Positions 56,575 to 64,000 of a DNA stretch of 64,000 nucleotides are shown piece by piece. This DNA comes from Nodosilinea sp. PGN35 (GTDB lineage: Bacteria > Cyanobacteriota > Cyanobacteriia > Phormidesmidales > Phormidesmidaceae). Location of the stretch: assembly GCF_029109325.1 (NCBI RefSeq), contig NZ_JAQKQJ010000005.1, positions 124,001-188,000 of the forward strand, given 5' to 3'. The notes below the pieces were generated by a model, which did not search any database, had not been told where the DNA came from, and saw only the letters and a list, made by a program, of their open reading frames with translations. The translations under genes were made by a program, and so were the position numbers. The first letter of the stretch is position 1. The number at the start of each line of letters is the position of its first letter.

Positions 56575-56608
56575 CCAGAAACCACCCTCGCGCGAGGGTG
56601 GTTTCTGG
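56575..56608. repeat. 34-base perfect palindrome between ocp and frp
   Basis: Arms CCAGAAACCACCCTCG and its exact complement around a CG centre. It lies between the ocp stop (56656) and the frp start (56371). It may terminate the ocp transcript, though the following GGTTTATG is a weak U-tract, or be a processing or regulatory site; function unproven. Confidence 0.7.
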
Positions 56609-56655
56609 GTGAGGTCAGGAGCTTAGCTAAACAATCCAGCGTATGCCGAGCGGTA

Positions 56656-57615
56656 CTAGCGCACCAGGTTGAGCAGCTCCTTAGGCGAGGCCAGCAGATC
56701 GATCGCCACAAAGAAAATTTTGCCCTCGGGGTTGATCAAAAACCGCCAGGCAATGTTCATGCCGACTCCAGCGCCAAACCAGGGGGTCTGCACTTTACCG
56801 GTCACTTTAATTTGGGTGAAGCCATCGGCGGCGGGTTCAACCACCCCCCGCTCAGGGATGAGGTTGAGATTTTGGCATTCTTCTTGAAAGAACCGCAGCA
56901 CGTTGGTCTTACCGACAATAGGACGCTGGAAGGGGGGCTGTAGAGCACCGTCTTCGGCAAACAACTCGATCAGCGCGCTGAAATCGTTGGCGTTGAGGTT
57001 GTTCATGTAGGCCAGCACCGTGGAGTTGTCTACCCCTTCAATGGTGACGTAGCGACGTTTGTCGGTGGCCTGGGGGGGCACTACCGGCTCAGCCACGCGG
57101 GTGTAGGAGCCCATCTGTTTGGGGTCAAAACCCATGTCAACCACGGCGTTGCGCAGCACGGTAATCTGCTGACCCGACTCCAGGTTGCGAATCGATTGCA
57201 GCACTGCTGAAGCATTGGCCGACAGCTGATAGCCTTCGGGAATGGGAGCGACGAAACCTTCTTCCATCCATTGGCCCAGCTTGTACCAAAACCCCAGCTT
57301 GATGTTGGGTGACCAGGTGGAGTAGGTGCGCCCCGTGGGGGTATCGGCCCGGTTGGCCAAGTCGCACATGACCTGGGACTGCTCTTGAAACGACATCGCC
57401 CGAATCTCGTTCAGGGTGGCTTCGGCAAACTGCATGCTGGCCGCGCCGGGGGCCGCAACGGTGATGCCCTTGCCCATGTCAAGGTAGGCAAACCAGATTA
57501 ATGCCAGTTGGTCTTCTGCACTCAGCTGCGTAAAGCGAGCAATGGTAGCAGGTACCGCATCAGCAGTGAGGGTACTGGGAAAGATATTGCGCGCTGAATC
57601 GAGTGTAAACGGCAT
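56656..57615 (-). CDS. ocp: Orange carotenoid protein
   Basis: 319 residues. OCP is the photoactive carotenoid protein that quenches phycobilisome excess energy. The carotenoid-binding N-terminal domain (about 15-165) and the NTF2-like C-terminal domain (about 195-315) are both complete. Key residues map to Y44 (WFAYLD), W110, R155, Y203 and W290, i.e. Synechocystis Y44, W110, R155, Y201 and W288, with a two-residue shift arising in the linker. The adjacent frp favours the OCP1 type. AAGGA precedes the ATG at good spacing. Confidence 0.96.
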   Translation of the reverse strand: MPFTLDSARNIFPSTLTADAVPATIARFTQLSAEDQLALIWFAYLDMGKGITVAAPGAASMQFAEATLNEIRAMSFQEQSQVMCDLANRADTPTGRTYSTWSPNIKLGFWYKLGQWMEEGFVAPIPEGYQLSANASAVLQSIRNLESGQQITVLRNAVVDMGFDPKQMGSYTRVAEPVVPPQATDKRRYVTIEGVDNSTVLAYMNNLNANDFSALIELFAEDGALQPPFQRPIVGKTNVLRFFQEECQNLNLIPERGVVEPAADGFTQIKVTGKVQTPWFGAGVGMNIAWRFLINPEGKIFFVAIDLLASPKELLNLVR

Positions 57616-57805
57616 ACTGTGATTTCCTTAGAGGGGACTGGATGAGATGATTATTGTCAATTTCGAAACATTTCCTTACAAAATTTAACATTCAAGGTAC
57701 GCCCATGCAAGAACACCCGCCAGGATGCGATCGCACGCCTTGATTTGGGGGCAAAATCCCTAGAATGGTAGTAAGTTCATTCCATCACTAAGCAAAAGAT
57801 CACCC

Positions 57806-58045
57806 ATGGAAACTTTGGCATTGACCTCCGACAACGTTGAGCAAGTGCTCGACGAGCTGCGCCCCTACCTGCTGGCCGACGGCGGCAACGTAGAGCTAGT
57901 CGAAATCGACGGCCCTGTGGTCAAGCTCCGCCTGCAAGGAGCCTGCGGCTCTTGCCCCAGCTCCGCCATGACCCTGCGCATGGGCATCGAGCGCCGCCTG
58001 CGCGAATTTATCCCTGAGATCGCCGAGATCGAGCAGGTGTTTTAG
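57806..58045 (+). CDS. nfu: Nfu-type Fe-S scaffold protein (NifU C-terminal domain)
   Basis: 79 residues: [24 protein letters not shown], then [23 protein letters not shown]. The CxxC pair (CGSC) binds a cluster between two subunits and is intact. In cyanobacteria the single-domain Nfu is the main Fe-S scaffold for photosystem I. Stand-alone gene with a repeat downstream. Confidence 0.92.
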   Translation: METLALTSDNVEQVLDELRPYLLADGGNVELVEIDGPVVKLRLQGACGSCPSSAMTLRMGIERRLREFIPEIAEIEQVF

Positions 58046-58112
58046 GTTAGAGAGGGTGTTGGGTGTTGGGTATCAGGTATCAGGGACACCCGATACCCAA
58101 TACCCGACACCG
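58046..58112. repeat. Intergenic repeat, GGGTATC/GATACCC type
   Basis: GGTATCAGGGACACCCGATA and neighbouring blocks form near-complementary arms similar to the repeat at 26949-27058. Confidence 0.55.
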
Positions 58113-58178
58113 ACTGTATTTGCTGATATCCTGTTCTCTTGGCGGTGTTGCCCAAGGGCCAAGTTGTAGAGGATTGCC

Positions 58179-59456
58179 GTGCTGGATCTAAAGCAAATAC
58201 GAGAAAACCCGGAGCGGGTGCAGTTGGCGTTGGGCAAGCGCGGCAACTATGACCTCAGCGCCCTGCTCGAACTCGATCAGGAGCAGAGAAAGCTTGAGAC
58301 GGCGCGATCGCAGCTCCAGGCCCGCAGCAACGAAATTGGCAAGCGGGTGGGGCAGACCATCAAAGCCGGAGCCGCCCCCAATGGCCCAGAGGTCACCGCC
58401 CTCAAAAACGAAGGCAACCAGGTCAAAGCCGAGCTGCAAACCCTGGAGCCCCAGGAGCGCGAGATCAAAGCTCAGATCGAAGCGATTTTGCTGGGCTTGC
58501 CCAACCTGCCCAGCGACACCACCCCCGTCGGCAAAGACGAAACCGAAAACGTCGAAGTGCGCCGCTGGGGCGACGAGTACCTGCCCAAAGCCCCCGCCAA
58601 GCCCCACTGGGAAATTGGCGAAACCCTGGGCATTCTCGACTTTAAGCGTGCCGCCGAAAAGATTGCCCAGAGCCGCTTTGTGGTGCTCAAGGGCGCGGGC
58701 GCGGCGCTGGAGCGGGCGCTGATCTCCTTTATGCTCGATCGCCACACTAAAGCGGGCTACGACGAGATCCTTCCCCCCTATCTGATCAACTCGGCGGCAC
58801 TCACGGCGTCGGGCCAGCTGCCCAAGTTCGCCGAAGAGAGCTTTCAGTGCCGCAACGACGACCTGTGGCTGACTCCCACCGCCGAAGTGCCCCTCACCAA
58901 CCTGCACCGCGACGAGATTCTAGCCGCCGATCAACTGCCCGTTCGCTACTGTGCCTACACCCCCTGCTTTCGCCGCGAGGCCGGCAGCTACGGCAAAGAT
59001 ACCCGCGGGCTCATCCGTCTGCACCAGTTCAACAAGGTGGAGATGTACAAATTTGTCCACCCCGACACCTCTTTCGACGAGCTAGAGGCGCTGGTGGCCG
59101 ATGCCGAAGACATTCTGCAACAGCTCAAGCTGCCCTACCGGGTGCTGGCCCTGTGCACTGGCGATCTGGGCTTTGCCAGCTGCAAGACCTACGATTTGGA
59201 GGTGTGGATGCCCTCGTCGGAGAACTATCGGGAAATCTCTAGCTGCTCCAACTGTCTAGACTTCCAGGCCCGTCGCGCCAACATCCGGTTCAAGGAAACT
59301 GGCCAGAAGGGCACCCAGTACGTCCACACACTCAACGGCTCCGGCCTGGCCACGGGCCGCACCATGGCCGCCATTCTGGAAAACTACCAGGAGGCCAACG
59401 GCGCGGTGCGCGTACCCGAGGTGCTGCAACCCTATCTGGGTCGTGAGTATCTGTAG
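58179..59456 (+). CDS. serS: Seryl-tRNA synthetase
   Basis: 425 residues. The N-terminal coiled-coil arm (about 25-105) that grips tRNA-Ser is followed by a class-II aminoacyl-tRNA synthetase core: motif 2 [31 protein letters not shown], motif 3 [16 protein letters not shown], and the SerRS segment [11 protein letters not shown]. The start GTG at 58179 has AGAGGA upstream. It charges serine. Confidence 0.96.
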   Translation: MLDLKQIRENPERVQLALGKRGNYDLSALLELDQEQRKLETARSQLQARSNEIGKRVGQTIKAGAAPNGPEVTALKNEGNQVKAELQTLEPQEREIKAQIEAILLGLPNLPSDTTPVGKDETENVEVRRWGDEYLPKAPAKPHWEIGETLGILDFKRAAEKIAQSRFVVLKGAGAALERALISFMLDRHTKAGYDEILPPYLINSAALTASGQLPKFAEESFQCRNDDLWLTPTAEVPLTNLHRDEILAADQLPVRYCAYTPCFRREAGSYGKDTRGLIRLHQFNKVEMYKFVHPDTSFDELEALVADAEDILQQLKLPYRVLALCTGDLGFASCKTYDLEVWMPSSENYREISSCSNCLDFQARRANIRFKETGQKGTQYVHTLNGSGLATGRTMAAILENYQEANGAVRVPEVLQPYLGREYL

Positions 59457-59459
59457 ACC

Positions 59460-59876
59460 TTACAGCGGAAAGCGATAGACAATTGCCCCGGTGTCTTTGA
59501 CATCAAAGGACGCATTGAGCACCTGGGCCTTTTGGTCGAGAAACGCCTTAGCCTGCTCGACTGGCATCTGGGCCGCCGCCGCAAACTGCACAATGGTAAG
59601 GTCGCCCGCCTGACTCTGGAGCAGCTGCAAAAACATCTGCTCCTGCTGAAGTGACAGGGATTGAGAGGTTTGCCGATTGCCATGGCGCAGATTCCACGCT
59701 AGCCAGCCGCCCAGCGCCGTAGGGGCGAAGCCAAACATGACCAACGCTAATCCGGTCTCAGCCCGATCTTCCCAGTCATCATCGTCGGAGCCAATCAGTT
59801 GGGTGGTCGCGAGCAGCGTAATCGATAGCCCGAACAGCAAGCAAGCCCCAGTCAAGGCTTTCTGCAACTTCCGCAT
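59460..59876 (-). CDS. Small membrane protein, paralogue 1
   Basis: 138 residues: two membrane helices (about 8-28 and 44-62) and a soluble C-terminal domain with a winged-helix-like pattern (LQLLQSQAGDLTIVQFAAAAQMPVEQAKAFLDQKAQVLNASFDVKDTGAIVYRFPL). It is clearly homologous along its length to the gene at 60179-60592 and is a likely tandem duplicate of it. It ends next to the serS stop. Function unknown. Confidence 0.8.
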   Translation of the reverse strand: MRKLQKALTGACLLFGLSITLLATTQLIGSDDDDWEDRAETGLALVMFGFAPTALGGWLAWNLRHGNRQTSQSLSLQQEQMFLQLLQSQAGDLTIVQFAAAAQMPVEQAKAFLDQKAQVLNASFDVKDTGAIVYRFPL

Positions 59877-59960
59877 AGCCGTCTCCTCTCCCGATCGCTC
59901 TCGACGTTGTCAGTTATCGTAGCTATTGTTGCGCCAGCTCAGCCATAGGAATTTGCCACT

Positions 59961-60080
59961 GCTATAGCCACAGCCAATGAGGTTAGGACGTCTAGAAAAC
60001 GTTCCAACGTTTAGAAAACGTTCCAACGTTTTAACGTTTATAAGGGGCAATGTTTTAACCAGACTGGCCACTGCTATAGC
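59961..60080. repeat. Dispersed repeat, copy B
   Basis: The same blocks as at 37151-37345, GAAAACGTTCCAACGTTTA (twice here) and TGTTTTAACCAGACTGGCCA, in the same order. It sits in the gap between the two paralogous membrane-protein genes. Confidence 0.75.
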
Positions 60081-60178
60081 CCCAATCAAAAGCGCCTCAG
60101 TAGCGCCTCAGTTGCTCTGACGACCTATCCCCACCGAATGCCTCAGCGGGCGGGCCTGTAAAACTGGCTCCTTGCCCC

Positions 60179-60592
60179 CTATAGCGGAAAACAGTAGACC
60201 ACGGCTCCGTTGTCTAAAACGTCGAACGAGGCATTGAGCTGCTGCGCTTTTTCGTCTAAGTAAACTTTGGACTCTTCCAGCGACATTTTGGTGGCGGTGG
60301 CAAACTGAAGCACCGTCAGGCTGCCCTTATGGTCTTGAAGAATTTGCAGAAACCGCTGCTCTTGCTGATCGGCGAGATCTTTGAGCGATCGCTCGTGCTG
60401 CTGGCGCAGGTTCCAGATCAACCAGGCACCCAGAGCAGTTGGTGGTAGCCCAAATAACACCAGGGCTGCGATCGAGCCCGACCGGTCTTCGGCATCACTA
60501 GTAGGGTTAAAAATCTCAACCGTTACCGCCAGCACAATGAACAGCCCAAAGGAAAGGCAAACCCCAGCCAACACCTTTTGCAGCAGCCGCAT
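60179..60592 (-). CDS. Small membrane protein, paralogue 2
   Basis: 137 residues from the ATG at 60592, which has AGAGG at proper spacing; an ATG two codons earlier is too close to it. Two membrane helices and a C-terminal helical/winged domain (LQILQDHKGSLTVLQFATATKMSLEESKVYLDEKAQQLNASFDVLDNGAVVYCFPL) parallel the gene at 59460-59876. Function unknown. Confidence 0.8.
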   Translation of the reverse strand: MRLLQKVLAGVCLSFGLFIVLAVTVEIFNPTSDAEDRSGSIAALVLFGLPPTALGAWLIWNLRQQHERSLKDLADQQEQRFLQILQDHKGSLTVLQFATATKMSLEESKVYLDEKAQQLNASFDVLDNGAVVYCFPL

Positions 60593-60721
60593 AGACATCC
60601 TCTACAGATCTATGTCGATTTTGGCAGCAAATTTGCCCATCGACGTCCTTAGCTTACCCACAGACCTTTGGCCCACTGCCCCTCTCTATAATGAAAAGCA
60701 ACTCTGTTGCCCCAGCCAGCC

Positions 60722-61465
60722 ATGACCTACCCCACTGGCCACTCGATCGCGCAGACCGACCCGCCCAGGTCGCCGCGCGAAACGCTGCCCACCATGTCTG
60801 ATCTGAACCTCTACTACGACGTTCACCATCCCCTTTGGCATAAACGACCCGACTGGTTCCTAGCAGTAGGTGTCCCCCGCCTTTACGATGGCCATGATCT
60901 GCGTCGCAGCTATGTAGTGTTGCAAGAGGGTAGCTCTCCAGCAGTGGTTGTAGAGTTTTTATCGCCCAGAACAGAGCAAGAAGACTTGGGTCGCTTCTAT
61001 CGAGAGGGAGATCGAGTCGAGCCAGAGGACGAGAATCTAGAACCGATTGATTTGAACCAAGTACTGGGCAAGTTAGATGTCTACGAAACCTATCTGCGGG
61101 TACCCCACTATCTAGTTTACAGTCGATACACCCAACAACTGCGCTACTTTAAGCTCATCGGTCGCCAGTACGAAGAGCAACCCATTAATCCATCTCCTCT
61201 ATCCATCTGGCTCAGCGATCTAAACATTGGATTAGGGGTTTGGGAAGGTGAATTTGAAGGCATTCCAGGCCATTGGCTGCGGTGGTGCGATGCTCAGGAA
61301 AACTGGTTATTGACTGACACAGAGCAAGAATATCAAGCCAAACAGCAGGCCCAACGTCAGACTCAAGACGCTCAACAACGCGTAGAACGCCTTGCCCAGC
61401 GTCTGCGGGAGTTGGGGGTTGACCCCGACCATAATTCAGCCTTTGTTCGCAAACAGCTGCCTTAA
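60722..61465 (+). CDS. Uma2-family (DUF820) putative endonuclease
   Basis: About 248 residues from the ATG at 60722. The Uma2 core is visible: PDWFLAVGVPRLYDGHDLRRSYVVLQEGSSPAVVVEFLSPRTEQEDLGRFYREGD, with the restriction-like VVVEFLSP and the helical KLDVYETYLRVPHYLVYSR region. The C-terminus has a glutamine-rich helix. Uma2 proteins are numerous in cyanobacteria; a nuclease role is inferred only from the fold. It overlaps the convergent DUF2358 gene by 30 bases. Confidence 0.85.
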   Translation: MTYPTGHSIAQTDPPRSPRETLPTMSDLNLYYDVHHPLWHKRPDWFLAVGVPRLYDGHDLRRSYVVLQEGSSPAVVVEFLSPRTEQEDLGRFYREGDRVEPEDENLEPIDLNQVLGKLDVYETYLRVPHYLVYSRYTQQLRYFKLIGRQYEEQPINPSPLSIWLSDLNIGLGVWEGEFEGIPGHWLRWCDAQENWLLTDTEQEYQAKQQAQRQTQDAQQRVERLAQRLRELGVDPDHNSAFVRKQLP

Positions 61466-61822
61466 TACCGATAGACGAGAGCAATCCCAATAGTCGATGT
61501 GGGAAATAATCTTGCCCTCTGCCCCTAGCCCTAGCTCGCTATGACCAGGGATGCTCATGGGCGGCTGCCAGGGCACCGGGGCAACCCAGCTCAGCGTCCA
61601 GCGAGTGTCAATTTGGCTGGGGTTAGCGTACTCTATCCCGTGCAGTTGCAGATTGACATCCCTAAACCAGCGATCGATGAAGCCAATCATGCGCCGGTAG
61701 CGATCGACGCCGCGAAACTGGTTGAGCGGGTCTTTAAAGTACACGTCCTCGGCGTAGAGGTGGTAGCTCTGGTCGCGGGGAAACCGCTGGTAGTCAAGGC
61801 GAATCTGTTCGAGAATATCCAC
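61436..61822 (-). CDS. DUF2358 protein
   Basis: 128 residues, a SnoaL/NTF2-like small domain (YAEDVYFKDPLNQFRGVDRYRRMIGFIDRWFRDVNLQLHGIEYANPSQIDTRWTLSWVAPVPWQPP, IISHIDYWDCSRLSV) matching DUF2358, conserved in cyanobacteria and plants. Function unknown. It converges on the Uma2 gene with overlapping ends. Confidence 0.88.
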   Translation of the reverse strand: MDILEQIRLDYQRFPRDQSYHLYAEDVYFKDPLNQFRGVDRYRRMIGFIDRWFRDVNLQLHGIEYANPSQIDTRWTLSWVAPVPWQPPMSIPGHSELGLGAEGKIISHIDYWDCSRLSVLRQLFANKG

Positions 61823-61917
61823 CTAAGAGTGTTCCAGCTAAATACTTATCCAGAATTTTACGGCAACAAGCCCAGCGGGCCGAGTTTACGTCTTCAAAGG
61901 GGACGAGATGGAATACT

Positions 61918-62697
61918 CTATAGAATCTGGGAGAGAAACTTCTGGGTGCGGTCTTCGCGGGGGTTGCTAAAGAACTCCTGGGGGGTGTTTTCCTCGACCA
62001 GGTAGCCGCCGTCCATCAGCACCACGCGATCGGCGACCTCGCGGGCAAAGCCCACCTCGTGGGTGACGCACACCATGGTCATGCCCGACTTGGCCAAACC
62101 GCGCATTACATCGAGCACCTCGCGCACCATCTCGGGGTCGAGGGCCGAGGTGGGTTCGTCAAACAGCATGACCTTGGGCTGCATGGCCAGGGAGCGGGCG
62201 ATCGCCACCCGCTGCTGCTGCCCCCCCGACAGCTGGCCCGGAAACTTGTGGGCCTGCTCTAAAATGCCCACCCGCTCCAGCAGCTGCATCGCGACTTCCT
62301 GGGCTTTGGCTTTAGGCCAGCGGCGCACCCAGATGGGGGCCAAAGTCACATTTTGCAGCACCGTCAGGTGGGGAAACAGGTTGAACTGCTGAAACACCAT
62401 GCCCACCTCGCGGCGGATGGCCTCAATATTTTTCAGGTCGTGGGAGATGGTGATGCCATCGACCTCAATGGTGCCCTTCTGGTAGGGTTCCAGGGCGTTG
62501 AAGGTGCGAATAAAGGTGGATTTACCCGACCCAGACGGCCCCATGACCACCAGCACCTCGCCCTTGTAAACCGTCATATTGACGCCCTTGAGCACGTGGA
62601 AACCGTTGTCGTACCACTTCTCAACGTCGCGGGCCACAATCACCGGCTCAGTGCTCATGTGGTGGGCAGAGGGTTGCTCCGTCTGAAACTGTGTCAT
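61918..62697 (-). CDS. Polar amino-acid ABC transporter ATP-binding subunit
   Basis: 259 residues. Complete ABC ATPase: Walker [14 protein letters not shown]-loop [10 protein letters not shown], signature [17 protein letters not shown], Walker [13 protein letters not shown], and H-loop VCVTHE. The GlnQ/BztD-type spacing places it with polar amino-acid importers (compare cyanobacterial BgtA/NatA-type systems). GAGGAAA precedes the start at 62697. It follows the permease gene on the same strand with a gap of about 210 bases that may hold an internal promoter. Confidence 0.92.
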   Translation of the reverse strand: MTQFQTEQPSAHHMSTEPVIVARDVEKWYDNGFHVLKGVNMTVYKGEVLVVMGPSGSGKSTFIRTFNALEPYQKGTIEVDGITISHDLKNIEAIRREVGMVFQQFNLFPHLTVLQNVTLAPIWVRRWPKAKAQEVAMQLLERVGILEQAHKFPGQLSGGQQQRVAIARSLAMQPKVMLFDEPTSALDPEMVREVLDVMRGLAKSGMTMVCVTHEVGFAREVADRVVLMDGGYLVEENTPQEFFSNPREDRTQKFLSQIL

Positions 62698-62907
62698 GAA
62701 AGGTTTCCTCTTAAACGCGCCTTCAGGGCTGCTAACAACTCATTAAGTGAACGAAAACGGAATGAACGAAAACGGACGACTTCACCATAGCTAAACCCGA
62801 GGGAGCGGGGCCGCTAGCGCAAGATATTGCTATTTTGCCTTAACCCTAGGGGGTTTCGAGATTTCAGACTGTTAACTGTTACACGTAGAGACACACAGCG
62901 GGCATCC

Positions 62908-63999
62908 CTAGTGGTCGGTATTGAGCTTTTCCTCGATTTTGCGGCTGCCCAAGGACATGGCGTAGCAAAACAGCCAGTAGATCACCGCTAGAAAGAGGTA
63001 GACCTCGGCGTAGCGGCCCAGGTAGGCGGGGTTGGCCAGGATCGATTTACCAATGCCCAACAGCTCGGCCAGCCCCACGATCGACAGCAGCGTGGTGTCT
63101 TGAAACAGGCTGATAAACTGCCCTACGATCGCCGGAATGGCGATCTTGAGCGCTTGGGGCAGCACGATAAAGCCCAGGGTCATGGGGGTGTTTAGTCCCA
63201 GGGAGGCGGCGGCCTCGTTCTGGCCTCGGGGCACCGCCTGGAGACCAGCGCGCACGTTTTCGGCCAGGTAGGCGGCGCTAAACAGCGCCAGGGCAATGAT
63301 GGCCCGCAAAATGCGATCGGGCCGCGACCCCAGAGGCAAAAACAGCGGAATCATCACCTGGCCCATGAACAGCAGCGCCACCAGGGGCACCCCCCGCACC
63401 AGCTCAATGTAGGCCGTAGACAGCCAGCGCACCACCGGCAGGGCACTGCGCCGCCCCAGAGCCAGCAGCAGCCCCAGTGGAAAGCACAGAACAATGCCGC
63501 TGACCGCCGTAAACAGAGTCAACAGCAGACCGCCCCAGTCGTTGGTGGACACCCGAGTCAGCCCCAGACCGCCGCCAATCAGCCACAGGGCGACAAAGTA
63601 CGACAAAAACCAGGCCAGCGAGAGCAACTTACCCACCGCCGGAAACTTGCGGCCCACCTGCCGCCCCGCCGCTGCCGCCCCGGCCACCAGCGCGACCATG
63701 GGCAGCAGCTTGAGGGCGCTGGGCCGCGTCGGCGGAAACAGCACAATAAACGCGCACACCGCCGCCAGCCCAATCAGCACGTTGCGGCTAAACAACCGGG
63801 AGACATTGCGCCCCAGCACGCCCCAGGACACCCCCGCCAGGCCGCAGATTACGGCCAGCAGCGCCCAGATGCGCGGGTACAGCCGGGCGGGAAAGGTGCC
63901 GGTCATAAACAGGCCGAAGTTGTTGGGAATCACCTGCCACTGGGCGGTGGTAAACGCCCAGGTCACCAGGCGCAACAGCCCCCAGCCGAAGACGGCCAC
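62908..63999 (-). CDS. natH: Amino-acid ABC transporter permease (5' end outside window)
   Basis: The frame is open to the window edge, so at least 363 residues of a longer protein are visible, N-terminus missing. About eight membrane segments precede the permease motif ENVRAGLQAVPRGQNEAAASLGL (EAA loop) and the conserved LPQALKIAIPAIVGQFISLFQDTTLLSIVGLAELL. It resembles NatH/BztC-type permeases of the neutral or acidic amino-acid importers; the gene name is a family-level guess. It forms an operon with the ATPase downstream. Confidence 0.85.
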   Translation of the reverse strand: MAVFGWGLLRLVTWAFTTAQWQVIPNNFGLFMTGTFPARLYPRIWALLAVICGLAGVSWGVLGRNVSRLFSRNVLIGLAAVCAFIVLFPPTRPSALKLLPMVALVAGAAAAGRQVGRKFPAVGKLLSLAWFLSYFVALWLIGGGLGLTRVSTNDWGGLLLTLFTAVSGIVLCFPLGLLLALGRRSALPVVRWLSTAYIELVRGVPLVALLFMGQVMIPLFLPLGSRPDRILRAIIALALFSAAYLAENVRAGLQAVPRGQNEAAASLGLNTPMTLGFIVLPQALKIAIPAIVGQFISLFQDTTLLSIVGLAELLGIGKSILANPAYLGRYAEVYLFLAVIYWLFCYAMSLGSRKIEEKLNTDH

Positions 64000-64000
64000 A

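Overview
This window reads as a stretch of cyanobacterial chromosome, probably from a filamentous or Leptolyngbya/Nodosilinea-like lineage (the genus-level guess is inference). The evidence is the very frequent HIP1 octamer GCGATCGC and genes confined to cyanobacteria and plastids: ycf35, ycf46, orange carotenoid protein (OCP) with its partner FRP, two high-light-inducible proteins, the cyanobacterial Hfq, acyl-ACP synthetase and the pyruvate dehydrogenase E2 subunit. The DNA is mostly GC-rich. AT-richer patches at 25.3-26.3 kb and 30.2-33.5 kb look different from the rest.

Layout. 0-4 kb: the C-terminal part of a secreted nucleotidase/alkaline-phosphatase-like protein and a GAF-diguanylate cyclase with an altered active-site motif. 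4-15 kb: tRNA-Glu, a DUF4278 membrane protein, nagA, two response regulators (one a degenerate receiver), nadA, a TerB-like protein, a Crp-type regulator, an inositol-monophosphatase-like enzyme and the ycf35/ycf46/ribbon-helix-helix cluster. 15-28 kb: recQ, mini-RNase III, a STAS protein with an odd start, carA, a lipoprotein aspartic protease, an alpha/beta hydrolase, gcvP carrying an in-frame insertion, a GIY-YIG protein, a HAD hydrolase and dapF. 28-36 kb: a divergent pair that is the most unusual locus here. One gene is a roughly 1805-residue trypsin-like protease / beta-propeller / LamG / SLH protein. The other is a 749-residue membrane pentapeptide-repeat protein. The pair lies between dapF and hfq. 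36-50 kb: hfq, a ComFB-type protein, an SLC13/TrkA-C transporter, an amidase, a TPR protein, pdhC, a YlqD-like protein, acyl-ACP synthetase, a cupin, a PAS-GGDEF-EAL protein and a Ser/Thr kinase with TPRs. 50-64 kb: a transglutaminase, an intergenic region with a candidate 18-codon ORF and a terminator, a zinc-ribbon protein, codA, an SDR, the photoprotection cluster hli-hliC-frp-ocp, nfu, serS, two paralogous small membrane proteins, a Uma2 protein, a DUF2358 protein and two genes of a polar amino-acid ABC importer cut by the window end.

Themes. Photoprotection genes are clustered: the two Hli proteins, with an HLR1 (RpaB-box) match upstream, sit beside frp and ocp. Cyclic-di-GMP signalling recurs (GAF-GGDEF variant, ComFB-type receptor, PAS-GGDEF-EAL). 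Intergenic regions carry several families of dispersed hairpin-forming repeats, and a related repeat has been accommodated in frame inside gcvP. Promoters and terminators are called by eye only.
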